A stretch of 64,000 nt of DNA from Sphingomonas taxi (GTDB lineage Bacteria > Pseudomonadota > Alphaproteobacteria > Sphingomonadales > Sphingomonadaceae): NCBI GenBank assembly GCA_003243195.1, contig QFQI01000005.1, positions 124,001 to 188,000 of the forward strand. Direction: 5' to 3'. The notes under the pieces are model-generated. The model saw only the letters and a program-made list of their open reading frames with translations. It ran no database searches and was not told where the DNA came from. The first letter of the stretch is position 1; every line of letters begins with the position of its first letter. A program made the position numbers and the translations under genes. Shown piece by piece: positions 8,274-17,398 of this stretch.

Positions 8274-10102
8274 CAGAACGACGACCAGTCGTCGTCGACC
8301 GTCGCCAGCGCGGTGTTGCCGACGACGCGCACCGGGCGCGGCGCGGATCGCGCGGGCGTTGCGCGCCGTACCACCGGCGGCGATGGCGCCCGGCGCCCGT
8401 CGTCCGCGACCGTGAAGATCGCCACCGCGCCGGCCAGTTGCTCCGACTCGCGCGCCAGCAGGTTGGCGGCGGCGGTCGATTCCTCGACCATCGCGGCATT
8501 CTGTTGCGTCACCGCGTCCATCTCGTTGATCGCGACGTTCACCTGCCCCAGGCTCTCCGCCTGGTGATCGGACGATCGCGCGATCGCCTCCATGACGACG
8601 CTGACGCTCGCCACCCGCTCGATGATGCGGTGCAGCGCCTGTCCCGTCTCGTCCACCAGTTGCACGCCCGACCGAACGTGGTTGATCGCCGACAGGATGC
8701 GCGTCTTCACGTCCGCCGCGGCATCGGCCGAGCGTTGCGCCAGCGCGCGCACCTCGCTGGCGACCACCGCGAAGCCCTTGCCGGCCTCGCCGGCACGCGC
8801 AGCCTCGACCCCGGCGTTCAGCGCCAGCAGGTTGGTCTGGAACGCGATGCCGTCGATCACGCTGATGATGTCGGCGATCTCGCGGCTGGCCTTGTCGATG
8901 CCGTTCATCGCCTCCACCGACTTGCGCACCACCTCGCCGCCCTGCTCCGCAGCGTCGCGCGCCTCGGCCATGGCGGTGTTGGCGCTGGCGGCGTTGGCCG
9001 CCCCCTCGCGCACCGTGCCGGTGATCTCATCCATTGCCGCGGCAGTCTCGCGCAGCGACGACGCCTGCTGCTCGCTGCGCGCCGACAGGTCGCGTGCGGA
9101 CTGGCTGATCTCCTCGGCATTCTCCTTGATCGTTTCCACGCTGCTGCGCACGTTGGTGGTCAGGTCCGCCAGCTTGCCGACCGCATTGTTGAAGTCCTGC
9201 GCCAGCACCCCGAACGACGGTGGCAGCCCGGCGAGCCGCACGGTCAGGTCGGCCGCCGACAGGCGGTGCAGCCCGTCGCCGATCGTCGCCATCGCCTGTT
9301 CGCGTTCCTGGTCGGCGACCAGCTTGGCCTGCGCCGCGTCGCGGAACACCAGCACCGCGCGCGCCATGTCGCCCAGTTCGTCGGCGCGCCCCGCTTCGGG
9401 CACCTCGATCTGGTTCTTGCCGGCGGCGAGATCGGCCATGCGCCGCGTCAGTGCGGAGATCGGGCGCGCCAGACTGCGGCTGAGCGCCATTTGCAGCATC
9501 ACCGCGACGCCGATCAGCGCCAGTCCGCCGATCACCAGCGCGATCGTCGCCGTGGCAAGCGCGCTTTCCTGCCGCGCGGCGTTGCGCTTGATGGCGGCGG
9601 TTTCCTGATCGCGCAGGTCGCGCAGCGGCAGCACGATCTTGCTCGTCAGCACCGCCTTGCCGGCGTCGCGCACCGCCTGTTCGGCCGCCTCGCGCTGCCC
9701 GGCCTTGACCATCGCCACCAGCCGATTGCTCCAGTCGCGCCGCCACGCGTCCGTCTCGCGCCGCGAGGTCAGCACCAGCTCGCGCTGCACCGGATCGGTC
9801 AGCGCCGCCTCCAGCTCCGCGGTGGTGTCGTCATATTCGCGGCGCGCCTCGTTGTACGATTTCAGATAGGTCGCATCCGCCGTCACCAGGTAACCGCGCA
9901 ACTGGCTGTTCTCGCGCAGGATCGACGTCTCCAGCGCCAGCGCCTTGGCATAGACAAGCTGGCTGTGGTTGTTCCCTTCCGTCGACGAACGGATCATCCA
10001 GATGTTGGCGAAGAACACCACCATCATGATCGCCGCCGAGGCGTTGATGACGAGGAAGGACAGGCCCAGCTTCCTGGGTATGCTCAGCGTCTTGAACATC
10101 AT
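8273..10102 (-). CDS. Methyl-accepting chemotaxis protein with CHASE3-like sensor and C-terminal CheR-docking pentapeptide
   Basis: 609 residues. Layout: membrane segment at about 12-35, a periplasmic helical CHASE3-like region at 38-180, a second membrane segment at 183-207, HAMP at 208-260, and a cytoplasmic signalling helical hairpin at 320-570 with the tip GIAFQTNLLALNAGVEAARA. The last five residues, DWSSF, match the x-[aromatic]-x-x-[aromatic] tail by which receptors tether CheR/CheB; a flexible Pro/Arg-rich linker precedes it. I start at 10102 (tandem ATGATG), where GAGAGA sits just upstream, rather than at upstream codons that would add 18 basic residues before the membrane segment. 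It probably feeds the chemotaxis operon 4 kb away. Its ligand is unknown. Confidence 0.93.
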   Translation of the reverse strand: MMFKTLSIPRKLGLSFLVINASAAIMMVVFFANIWMIRSSTEGNNHSQLVYAKALALETSILRENSQLRGYLVTADATYLKSYNEARREYDDTTAELEAALTDPVQRELVLTSRRETDAWRRDWSNRLVAMVKAGQREAAEQAVRDAGKAVLTSKIVLPLRDLRDQETAAIKRNAARQESALATATIALVIGGLALIGVAVMLQMALSRSLARPISALTRRMADLAAGKNQIEVPEAGRADELGDMARAVLVFRDAAQAKLVADQEREQAMATIGDGLHRLSAADLTVRLAGLPPSFGVLAQDFNNAVGKLADLTTNVRSSVETIKENAEEISQSARDLSARSEQQASSLRETAAAMDEITGTVREGAANAASANTAMAEARDAAEQGGEVVRKSVEAMNGIDKASREIADIISVIDGIAFQTNLLALNAGVEAARAGEAGKGFAVVASEVRALAQRSADAAADVKTRILSAINHVRSGVQLVDETGQALHRIIERVASVSVVMEAIARSSDHQAESLGQVNVAINEMDAVTQQNAAMVEESTAAANLLARESEQLAGAVAIFTVADDGRRAPSPPVVRRATPARSAPRPVRVVGNTALATVDDDWSSF

Positions 10103-10169
10103 GCATCTCTCTCGGGAAGGCGCGTACGGGCGGCACCGCGCCGCCCGCCGGAGCACGGTGCCGCCCCCA

Positions 10170-12650
10170 TCAGAAGTCGAGCCGCGCGGTGGCCGACACG
10201 GTGCGGCCGTTCAGTACCCGTCCGCGCACGATCCCCGTGGCGGGGATCGCCGCATCGTCGATCGCGGTGAAGGCGCGCACGTCGAACAGGTTGCTGGCAT
10301 TCAGCGACAGCGTCACCCGCTGGCTCGCGCGCACCTGCACGAAGCCGTTGGTGGTGACATAGCCCGGCATGCGCAGCACATTGTCGTCCTGCGCGAAGCT
10401 GCCGGTGGTGCCGATGAACACCGCACCGATGCTGAAGCGATCGGTGGTGACCTGCGGGGTCGCCTGGAAGATCAGCTTGGCCTGGTGGCGCGGGGTGTTG
10501 CCCTCCACCTGCGGAGTGAAATAGTCGCTGACGATCTCCGCGTCAGTGTAGGTCGCCCCGCCGTTCAGCGCGAAGACGCCGTACCGCACACCGCCCTCGA
10601 ACTCGAGCCCCAGCGCCTTGTATTCGCGGAAGATCAGCGCGGAGGTGACCGGATCGACGTTGGAATCCTGGCTCTTGGCCCAGAAGCCGGTCAGGTTCAG
10701 CGTCAGGTTGGCGGTACGGTATTTCACGCCGGCTTCCGCCTGCTTGACCGGATCAACCGCCGCTTCCTTCTCCAGCAGGCTCCCGTCGACGGTGCTCACC
10801 GCCGGGCTGAACAGGAGACGGTCGGCATTGGCACGCGCGCCGCGGCTGTAGCGGGCGAACACCGCCAGCGGCTCGGCGATGCGGAAGTTGATGCCGGCCG
10901 AATAGGACAGGTAATCGTAGGAATAGTCCACCGGCGCTGGCGCGCCCCGCGGGGTGATGCCCACCTGGCGCTCGGCCGCCGAGATCACGCCGTCGCCGTT
11001 CATGTCGCGCGCCACCGTGCCGACGCGACCGCCACCCAGGTCCGATCCCAGGATCTGCCCCTCCGCGCTGCCATAATCGTAGCGGATGCTGCCGCCGATC
11101 GCGACGCGGCCGACGTGGTAGTTGACCGACGCGAACGGCGCGTTGACCGCATAGTCCATCCGCAGCGAGCGGCGGCGCGTGCCGTTGGATAGCGCCAGAT
11201 TGAAGGCGTAAAAGCCGTCCTGCGTCAGCGCGGTGCCGCCGGCGGTGCGCAGGTTCACCAGCGCCGCGTCGCCATCGCCGCGCACGTCGGACAGCAACGT
11301 CGTCCACAGCGCGTCACGGTCGATCGTCTGGCGCGCGGCGTAGAATCCGGCGGTGGTGGTCAGATCGCCAGCCCCCACGTTCCACACGCGGCTGGCGCGG
11401 ATGTCGTTGGTGACGTTGTCGAAGCTGTTCAGCCGCAGGTCGAGCATGTTGATCGCGGCGAGCAGGCCGTTGCCGTTCAGCGTTGCCGGGTCGGTGATCG
11501 CCTCGCCGGCACGCGCGCCATTGGCATAGCTGAGCGTCGCCCCCGCGCCGCCGAGCCGTTGCGCCAGGACACCCGCGGGCGCGAACACGCTGCTGAACGG
11601 CGAGATCAGCGTGGCGGACATCGCGGCGTAGCGGAAGCGCTCCGTCACGGTCCATCCCGACAGGTCGACGCGCGTCTCCACCCCGAAGCTGCTCGCCTCG
11701 GCGCCCTGCCCTTCGGCGACGTCATGGTCGGCAACGTTGTTCGCGCCGTCCAGCACCAGGTTAGAGCGGATGTTGCGCGACAGCGACGTATCGCGCAGGC
11801 CATCGAAACTGGCGACATTGTCGAACGCGGGTTTGGCATTGCTGCCGGTGACGCGGAACGGCACGGCGTCGTAGAACGGGGTGCGGTCGTTCAGATACTT
11901 GCCGTAGAAGCGGATATAGCCGCCGGTGAAGTCGCGCGTGACGTTCAGCTTGATCTGCCCGCCCTTCTGCGCGTCATAGCCGGTGCGGCGCGGCCCCTCG
12001 CCCTGGCGATAGAAGCCGCCGATATGGAAGCGCAGATTGTCGCTCAGCCGCGCGCCATAGTCGAAATCGGCACGGTACGAGTCATAGTCCAGTCCGGCGG
12101 CGAGCGCGATCGCGCCCCCCTCGACCTCGCCGGTCTTCGACTGGAAGTTGATGATGCCGCCCGGCGAGTTGGAGGCGAAGGTGGAGGCCGAGCCGCCGCG
12201 GATCACCTCGATCTGCGCCAGGTTCAGGTCGATGCGCATGAACGTGTCGGCGGTCGCACCCAGGATGTCGCCGAATTCCAGCACCGGCAGGCCGTCCTCC
12301 TGCAATTGCACGAACTTCGCGCCCGACGACGCGATCGGAAGGCCGCGCACCGAGAAACTCAGCGAGCCTTCACCGTTCGATGCTTCCGAACGGACGCCGG
12401 GGATGTCGCGCAGCACGTCGCCGATCGAGCGCGGCGCCAGCTTGTCGATCTCCGCCTGCCGCAGCACGCTGGTCGAGGTGGCGCTGTCCAGCCGGTCGCG
12501 ACCCTTGGCCACGCCGGTGGTGATCGTGTCGCTGTCCCGCGCCGCGGTCGGCGCCTGGCCGGCGTCCACCGAGGTTGTTTCCGCCGACACCGACGGCGAC
12601 ACCAAGATCGCAAGAGGAGAAACAGCCGTCAGCAATGCACGAATATTCAC
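10170..12650 (-). CDS. TonB-dependent outer-membrane receptor
   Basis: 826 residues. It has a Sec signal peptide (about 1-23, ending VSPSVSA), then a plug domain at about 45-190 (KLAPRSIGDVLRDIPGV, SFSVRGLP, IEVIRGGSAST, SPGGIINFQSK), then a 22-strand-type barrel ending in the usual aromatic residue (ATARLDF). Such receptors move siderophores, cobalamin or oligosaccharides across the outer membrane using TonB energy. The start is GTG with AAGGGTGG upstream. It sits 67 bases upstream of the MCP gene on the same strand and near a glycosidase cluster, which makes glycan uptake a fair guess. The sequence does not show the ligand. Confidence 0.93.
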   Translation of the reverse strand: MNIRALLTAVSPLAILVSPSVSAETTSVDAGQAPTAARDSDTITTGVAKGRDRLDSATSTSVLRQAEIDKLAPRSIGDVLRDIPGVRSEASNGEGSLSFSVRGLPIASSGAKFVQLQEDGLPVLEFGDILGATADTFMRIDLNLAQIEVIRGGSASTFASNSPGGIINFQSKTGEVEGGAIALAAGLDYDSYRADFDYGARLSDNLRFHIGGFYRQGEGPRRTGYDAQKGGQIKLNVTRDFTGGYIRFYGKYLNDRTPFYDAVPFRVTGSNAKPAFDNVASFDGLRDTSLSRNIRSNLVLDGANNVADHDVAEGQGAEASSFGVETRVDLSGWTVTERFRYAAMSATLISPFSSVFAPAGVLAQRLGGAGATLSYANGARAGEAITDPATLNGNGLLAAINMLDLRLNSFDNVTNDIRASRVWNVGAGDLTTTAGFYAARQTIDRDALWTTLLSDVRGDGDAALVNLRTAGGTALTQDGFYAFNLALSNGTRRRSLRMDYAVNAPFASVNYHVGRVAIGGSIRYDYGSAEGQILGSDLGGGRVGTVARDMNGDGVISAAERQVGITPRGAPAPVDYSYDYLSYSAGINFRIAEPLAVFARYSRGARANADRLLFSPAVSTVDGSLLEKEAAVDPVKQAEAGVKYRTANLTLNLTGFWAKSQDSNVDPVTSALIFREYKALGLEFEGGVRYGVFALNGGATYTDAEIVSDYFTPQVEGNTPRHQAKLIFQATPQVTTDRFSIGAVFIGTTGSFAQDDNVLRMPGYVTTNGFVQVRASQRVTLSLNASNLFDVRAFTAIDDAAIPATGIVRGRVLNGRTVSATARLDF

Positions 12651-12725
12651 GAACCACCCTTTGATTGTTCACCTGTTCGCCGGGCGGTGTAGCGCGCATT
12701 AGTTAAGGTCGGATAAAGCGTAACA

Positions 12726-13862
12726 CTAACTTAGGTCTTTCTTTGCCACCTCGTGCCAGTCGATCCACGCGCCATAGGGATGGCAGGTGGCCAGCACGCG
12801 CGTTTCGCCGCCGGGCCAGCATGTCAGGCGCAGCTCCACGGCGGTGCGCAGCCTTGTCCATTCGAAGCTGATCCAGGCCAGCGGCCGGCTCTCGTCGGCG
12901 CGGCCGCCCGCGGCGGCGATCGACCGGACGATCCGGCGGCGCGCGGCGGCGTCGACATATTGCAGCACCATCGAATGGAACACCGCACGGCAGCGCCCGA
13001 CCGGCTGCGGCCGGGCGAGCTGCTCGATCAGCCAGGTCGCCGCGTCCGCGCGCTCGACGCACGGCGCATGACGGCGCGCGATCTCCAGCGCATGTCCCAG
13101 CCGCGCCGATCGCGCCGGCTGGTCGGCGAACACATAGGCCATCAGCCGATCGCATGTCGCGGGGTCGCGCGCATCGAGCGGTGACAGGTCCACGCCGCGT
13201 GCCGCCGCCACCGCGACCGGCTCCTCCGGCGCGGGCGCCCCGCGCCACTCCGGCGCGATCCGCACCGGCGAGGCCGGGTCGCCCGCGCGCACCCCGCCCA
13301 GATCATAGGCATAGCGATCGAGGTTGAGGTTGAGGCCGGCGCTGGAGCCCAGTTCCAGCAACTCCACGGGCAGGTCGAAGCGGCGGCGCACCACCATCAG
13401 CGCGGCCAGGATCGACGCGGCGCGCCCGACCTCGTTGGTCTGGGGCGGATCGCGCATCCAATCGGCGATGAACGTATCGTGCTCCGCCAGCGCGGCGCGC
13501 ACCGCCGCCGCTACGTCGCGATGCTCGCCACGATAAAGCGCGCCCAGCACCGCCGGCGTATCGCGGCGCGCCAGTGCGTGCAGCGCGGCGTTGAAGCGCA
13601 TCGCCACCGCCGCCGCCGCCGGATCGCCGCGCCACTGCGCCAGCATCGCCGCCGTGCGCGGCGCGTGCGCGAGCAGACGGGCGCTCGCCGCCAGCACGTC
13701 CGCGACGAACGGCGACCCGATCGCGCGCGCCACCTCGGCCTGGCGCGCAAGTTCACCGCGATCCGCGTCCGGCACCACCATCTCCGCCGTCATGTACAAC
13801 TCGAACACCCTTCGGGACGCGTGATCGTCCCCGATCCGCACATGCGGCCGATTGGTTGTCAT
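12726..13862 (-). CDS. DUF2332 family protein
   Basis: 378 residues, a cytosolic protein without signal or membrane segments. It carries the DUF2332 blocks: ELARQAEVARAIGSPFVADVL near residue 40, an ELGSSAGLNLNLDRY segment at about 170 (a Gly-rich SAM-methyltransferase-like loop), and HSMVLQYVD near 300. The biochemical role of the family is not established; the Rossmann-like ELGSSAGLNL loop hints at a methyltransferase fold. ATG codons at 13793 and 13781 also fit, and the family homology begins near them, so the first 23 residues are uncertain. Confidence 0.75.
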   Translation of the reverse strand: MTTNRPHVRIGDDHASRRVFELYMTAEMVVPDADRGELARQAEVARAIGSPFVADVLAASARLLAHAPRTAAMLAQWRGDPAAAAVAMRFNAALHALARRDTPAVLGALYRGEHRDVAAAVRAALAEHDTFIADWMRDPPQTNEVGRAASILAALMVVRRRFDLPVELLELGSSAGLNLNLDRYAYDLGGVRAGDPASPVRIAPEWRGAPAPEEPVAVAAARGVDLSPLDARDPATCDRLMAYVFADQPARSARLGHALEIARRHAPCVERADAATWLIEQLARPQPVGRCRAVFHSMVLQYVDAAARRRIVRSIAAAGGRADESRPLAWISFEWTRLRTAVELRLTCWPGGETRVLATCHPYGAWIDWHEVAKKDLS

Positions 13863-14074
13863 CCCATTAACCCCGTGGCGCCGGACAGGCGGGGCGAACG
13901 GGAAGGCTGCTTGATTAACGGCATTTTAGGACGAGTCGGGCACATCACGCTCCATCCGCCGCCGAACCGCAACGACCATCCGGGCGGCGACACGAAGAAT
14001 GAGGGGGTTGACCGAATGACTGCCTGCCATCGCCCGACGCCCCCTTCCGCAGCCTCCTGACAGGATCCAGGGTC
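13863..14074 (+). other. 212-base intergenic leader of the chemotaxis operon
   Basis: Lies between the divergent DUF2332 gene and the STAS gene. It contains a lower-GC patch (ATTAACGGCATTTTAGG near 13915) and GGGGTTGACC near 14003-14012 that could hold a -35 element, but I cannot identify a convincing matched -10, sigma-28 or sigma-54 site. The promoter of the operon should be here. Confidence 0.3.
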
Positions 14075-14338
14075 ATGTCGATCGTCCTCACCTCCCGACT
14101 GGACACCGCCGCCGCCGCGCCGTTGCAGCGAGCGCTGAAGAAGCTGGTGGAACAGGCGCAGCCGATCGCGATCGACGGCAGCGGCGTCGACCAGATCGGC
14201 CAGGCGTGCCTCCAGGTGCTGGCGGCGGCGCGCGCCGCCGCGCTGGCGAACGGCCTGTCCTACCAGGTCAGCGGCGCCAGCGTCGCGCTGGTCGAGGCCG
14301 GCGGCCTCGCCGCGCTCGACATTCTCGCCGCCGCCTGA
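14075..14338 (+). CDS. STAS-domain protein at head of chemotaxis operon
   Basis: 87 residues forming a single STAS-like fold, as in anti-sigma-factor antagonists and MlaB. Beta strand 1 is MSIVLTSRLD. The central IAIDGSGVDQIGQACLQVL matches the strand-turn-helix where antagonists carry the regulatory Ser/Thr; here the turn reads DGSGVDQIG, so Ser50-region phosphorylation is possible but unproven. It is 31 bases upstream of cheA and on the same strand. Single STAS proteins begin chemotaxis operons in several proteobacteria, where their role is poorly defined. Confidence 0.75.
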   Translation: MSIVLTSRLDTAAAAPLQRALKKLVEQAQPIAIDGSGVDQIGQACLQVLAAARAAALANGLSYQVSGASVALVEAGGLAALDILAAA

Positions 14339-14369
14339 CCCCCTTTTCCGAGCCGCAGGAGCCTTTCCC

Positions 14370-16532
14370 TTGGATCTCGACGCAATCCAGCAGATCTTCT
14401 TCCAGGAATGCGAGGAAGGTCTGGCCGGCATGGAAGGCGCCTTCGCCGCCATCCGCGCCGATCAATATGACGGCGAAACCATCAACGGCATCTTCCGCGC
14501 GGTCCATTCGATCAAGGGCGGGGCGGGCGCGTTCGGCCATGAGCGGTTGCAGGCGTACACCCACCAGTATGAAACGCTGCTCGACCTGTTGCGCAGCGAA
14601 TCGCTGGCGCTGACGCCGCCGCTGGTCGATCTGATCGTCGCGGCGTTCGACATGCTCGCCGACCATGTCGCCGCGGCGCGCGACGGCGGCGACGCGCCCG
14701 ACGATGCCGCGATGCTCGCGCGACTGTCGGCGGCCTCCAGCGGCGAGGCCGCCGCGCCGTCCATGGCGGAGGTCGCGTCGCCGGCCGCCGCGGCGACCGG
14801 CATCGCCGACGATTTCGACGACCTGATGGCGATGCTCGACGACGTCGGCGGTGCGATCCCCGCCGCAACGCCGGAAGCGGAGCCGGCGACGGCCGCCGGG
14901 CTCGACTGGCTGGTCACCTTCCGCCCGCCCGCCAATGCGCTGGACAATGGCGGCGAACCGCTGCTGCTGCTGCGCGAGCTGGGCCGGATGGGCGGACGCG
15001 TGCTGTCGTGCGACAGCCATGCGCTGCCACCGCTCGCGTCGCTCGATCCCGAGACGTCGTACCTGTCGTGGCAGATCGCGCTGCCCGGCAGTGTCGAGGA
15101 AGACGATATCCGCTCGGTGTTCGAGTTCACCGACGGCTGCGCGGTGACGCTGGCACGCGGCGATGCGCCTGCGCCGGTCGAGGTGAAGGCGCCGCCCCCC
15201 GCCCTTCCCCCCGCCCCGCCGCCCGCTCCCGTGACGGTTGCCCCGGCGCCGGTCGCCCCGTTATCCGCGCCTGCTTCCGCCGCGCCCGCTCCCGCCGCCG
15301 TTGCGGCGGTCAGGCCCGCGCCTGCCCCCGCCCCGCCTCCGGCGCCGGTGGCGCAGACGATCCGCGTCGACCTCGACAAGCTGGACCGGCTGGTGAACCT
15401 CGTCGGCGAGCTGGTCATCACGCAGGCGATGCTGGCGCAGCGGCTGAGCGAGAACGACATGGCCGGCATTTCCGAGCTGACCGACCTCGATCACCTGACG
15501 CGCGAGTTGCAGGAATCGACCATGGCGATCCGGGCGCAGCCGATGAAGACCGTGTTCAGCCGCGTGCCGCGCATCATCCGCGAGCTCGAGAGCGAAACCG
15601 GCAAGCGCGTCCGCCTGGATATCGAGGGCGAGATGACCGAGGTCGACAAGACCGTCGTGGAGCGGATCGGCGAGCCGCTGACCCACCTGATCCGCAACGC
15701 CGTCGACCACGGGCTGGAAACCACCGAGGAGCGCATCGCCGCCGGCAAGTCGGAGACGGGCGTGGTCACGCTGTCGGCCGCGCACCATTCCGGCCGCATC
15801 GTCATCACCGTCGCCGACGACGGGCGCGGCATCGACCGCACCCGCGTCCGCGCCAAGGCGGTGGAACGCGGCATCATCCTGCCCGATGCGGTGCTGAGCG
15901 ACGAGGAGGTGGACAACCTCATCTTCGCGCCCGGCTTCTCCACCGCCGCCACCGTATCGAACATCTCGGGTCGCGGCGTCGGTATGGATGTGGTGCGCAA
16001 GAACGTGCAGGCGCTGGGCGGCCGCATCGGCATCCAGTCGCGCTTCGGCTCCGGCTCCAGCTTCTCGCTCAGCCTGCCGCTGACGCTCGCCGTGGTGGAC
16101 GGGATGATCGTCACGGTGGGCGACCAGACCTTCGTGATCCCGCTCAGCCATATCGTCGAGAGCCTGCGTCCCACCGACCGGGCGGTGACCGCGATCGGCC
16201 TTGACGGCGCGGTGCTGGACGTGCGCGGATCCTATGTGCCGATCTATCCGGTCGCCGAACAACTCGGCCTGACCGGCGGCGAGCGGGATCCGGCGAAGGC
16301 GGTGCTGATCGTCGTGGAAGGCGATCAGGGCCAGGCCGCGCTGCTGGTCGATTCGATCCAGGATCAGCGGCAAGTCGTCGTCAAGAGCCTGGAGGCCAAT
16401 TACCAGGCGATCGACGGACTGGCCGGCGCCACGATCCTGGGCGACGGGCGCGTCGCGCTTATCATCGACGTGGACGCGCTCACCGCGCAACGTGCGCGTT
16501 CCGCGCGCGCCGCGCTGGCGCATGCAGCATGA
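14370..16532 (+). CDS. cheA: Chemotaxis histidine kinase CheA (TTG start)
   Basis: 720 residues. Domains in order: HPt (1-105) with phospho-accepting His46 in RAVHSIKGGAGAFG; a long variable region with an Ala/Pro-rich linker at about 275-325; the dimerisation helices from residue 330 (VDLDKLDRLVNLVGELVITQ); the ATPase domain with N-box HLIRNAVDHGLE near 440, DDGRGID, and GRGVGMDVVRKNV near 534; and the CheW-like regulatory domain from about 575. The start is TTG at 14370, with GCAGGAG nine bases ahead; the first ATG would cut into HPt helix 1. The stop overlaps the cheR start (ATGA). It phosphorylates CheY and both CheB-type receivers. Confidence 0.96.
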   Translation: MDLDAIQQIFFQECEEGLAGMEGAFAAIRADQYDGETINGIFRAVHSIKGGAGAFGHERLQAYTHQYETLLDLLRSESLALTPPLVDLIVAAFDMLADHVAAARDGGDAPDDAAMLARLSAASSGEAAAPSMAEVASPAAAATGIADDFDDLMAMLDDVGGAIPAATPEAEPATAAGLDWLVTFRPPANALDNGGEPLLLLRELGRMGGRVLSCDSHALPPLASLDPETSYLSWQIALPGSVEEDDIRSVFEFTDGCAVTLARGDAPAPVEVKAPPPALPPAPPPAPVTVAPAPVAPLSAPASAAPAPAAVAAVRPAPAPAPPPAPVAQTIRVDLDKLDRLVNLVGELVITQAMLAQRLSENDMAGISELTDLDHLTRELQESTMAIRAQPMKTVFSRVPRIIRELESETGKRVRLDIEGEMTEVDKTVVERIGEPLTHLIRNAVDHGLETTEERIAAGKSETGVVTLSAAHHSGRIVITVADDGRGIDRTRVRAKAVERGIILPDAVLSDEEVDNLIFAPGFSTAATVSNISGRGVGMDVVRKNVQALGGRIGIQSRFGSGSSFSLSLPLTLAVVDGMIVTVGDQTFVIPLSHIVESLRPTDRAVTAIGLDGAVLDVRGSYVPIYPVAEQLGLTGGERDPAKAVLIVVEGDQGQAALLVDSIQDQRQVVVKSLEANYQAIDGLAGATILGDGRVALIIDVDALTAQRARSARAALAHAA

Positions 16533-17398
16533 GCGCGCTGGCCGCCATGACCGGCGCGACGGACGCGAAGCGCGAGTTCCGCTTCGCGCCGACCGATCAT
16601 CAGGCGATCGCGCGGATGGTCTATGACGAGCTCGGCATCCTGCTGCCCGACGGCAAGGCGCAGCTCGTCTATGGTCGCGTCGCGCCGCGCGTGCGCGCGT
16701 GCGGTCTGGACAGCGTGGGCGAGTATGTGAAGCTCGTCGAGCAGGACGCGGACGAGCGCGACCGCATGCTCGACGCACTGACCACCAACCACACCAGCTT
16801 CTTCCGTGAAAGCCACCACTTCGACGATTTCGTCGAGCGCCTGTGGCCGCGACTGGCGCAGCGGCTGGCGGGCGGCGGGCGCGTCCGGCTGTGGTCGGCG
16901 GCCTGTTCCAGCGGCGAGGAACCCTATACCTGGCTGATGGCGGCGCTGGGCAGCGACCGCGCGGCGGCGCAGCGGCTGCTGAAGGGCGACTTCCGCCTGC
17001 TGGCCACCGACGTGTCGCCCAGCGTCCTCGATGTCGCGCGCGCCGGCCGCTATTCGGCGGAAACGCTGCGCACCGTGCCGGCCAGGCTGCGCTCCACCTG
17101 GATCGGCGGCAGCGGCACGGCGCTGACAGTCGATCCGCTGTTGCGCGAGGCGATCTCGTTCCGGCCGCTCAACCTGCTCGGTCCGTGGCCGATCAAGGGG
17201 CGGTTCGACGCGATCTGCTGCCGCAACGTCATGATCTATTTCGACGAACCCACGAAGGCGCGGCTGCAATCCCGGCTGGCCGATCATCTGGAGACCGGCG
17301 GCATGCTCTATATCGGCCATTCCGAACGGCTGTCGCCCGACGTCGCGCGGCGCTTCGACAATGTCGGGCGCACCGCCTATCTGAAGGTCGCCGCATGA
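16529..17398 (+). CDS. cheR: Chemotaxis receptor methyltransferase CheR
   Basis: 289 residues. CheR methylates receptor glutamates with S-adenosylmethionine during adaptation. The small N-terminal helical domain (about 20-85) is followed by the Rossmann domain with TTNHTSFFRE, the SAM loop SAACSSGEEPYT near 125, LLATDVSPSVL, and CRNVMIYFDEP near 235, all diagnostic. Starts within the cheA stop and ends within the cheB start (ATGA on both sides), so translation is coupled. Its beta-subdomain could dock the DWSSF tail of the receptor encoded at 8273-10102. Confidence 0.96.
   Translation: MSALAAMTGATDAKREFRFAPTDHQAIARMVYDELGILLPDGKAQLVYGRVAPRVRACGLDSVGEYVKLVEQDADERDRMLDALTTNHTSFFRESHHFDDFVERLWPRLAQRLAGGGRVRLWSAACSSGEEPYTWLMAALGSDRAAAQRLLKGDFRLLATDVSPSVLDVARAGRYSAETLRTVPARLRSTWIGGSGTALTVDPLLREAISFRPLNLLGPWPIKGRFDAICCRNVMIYFDEPTKARLQSRLADHLETGGMLYIGHSERLSPDVARRFDNVGRTAYLKVAA

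Noticed and set aside
6130..8499. A 789-codon open frame antisense to the fucosidase
   Set aside because: Low-complexity Arg-rich translation and complete overlap with a recognised GH29 gene.
12700..12735. AGTTA/TAACT partial dyad near the TonB receptor promoter
   Set aside because: Only five matching bases, partly inside the DUF2332 stop region.
15180..15360. Ala/Pro-rich repeat in cheA as a tandem DNA repeat
   Set aside because: It is the ordinary low-complexity linker between CheA domains with irregular codons, not a unit repeat.
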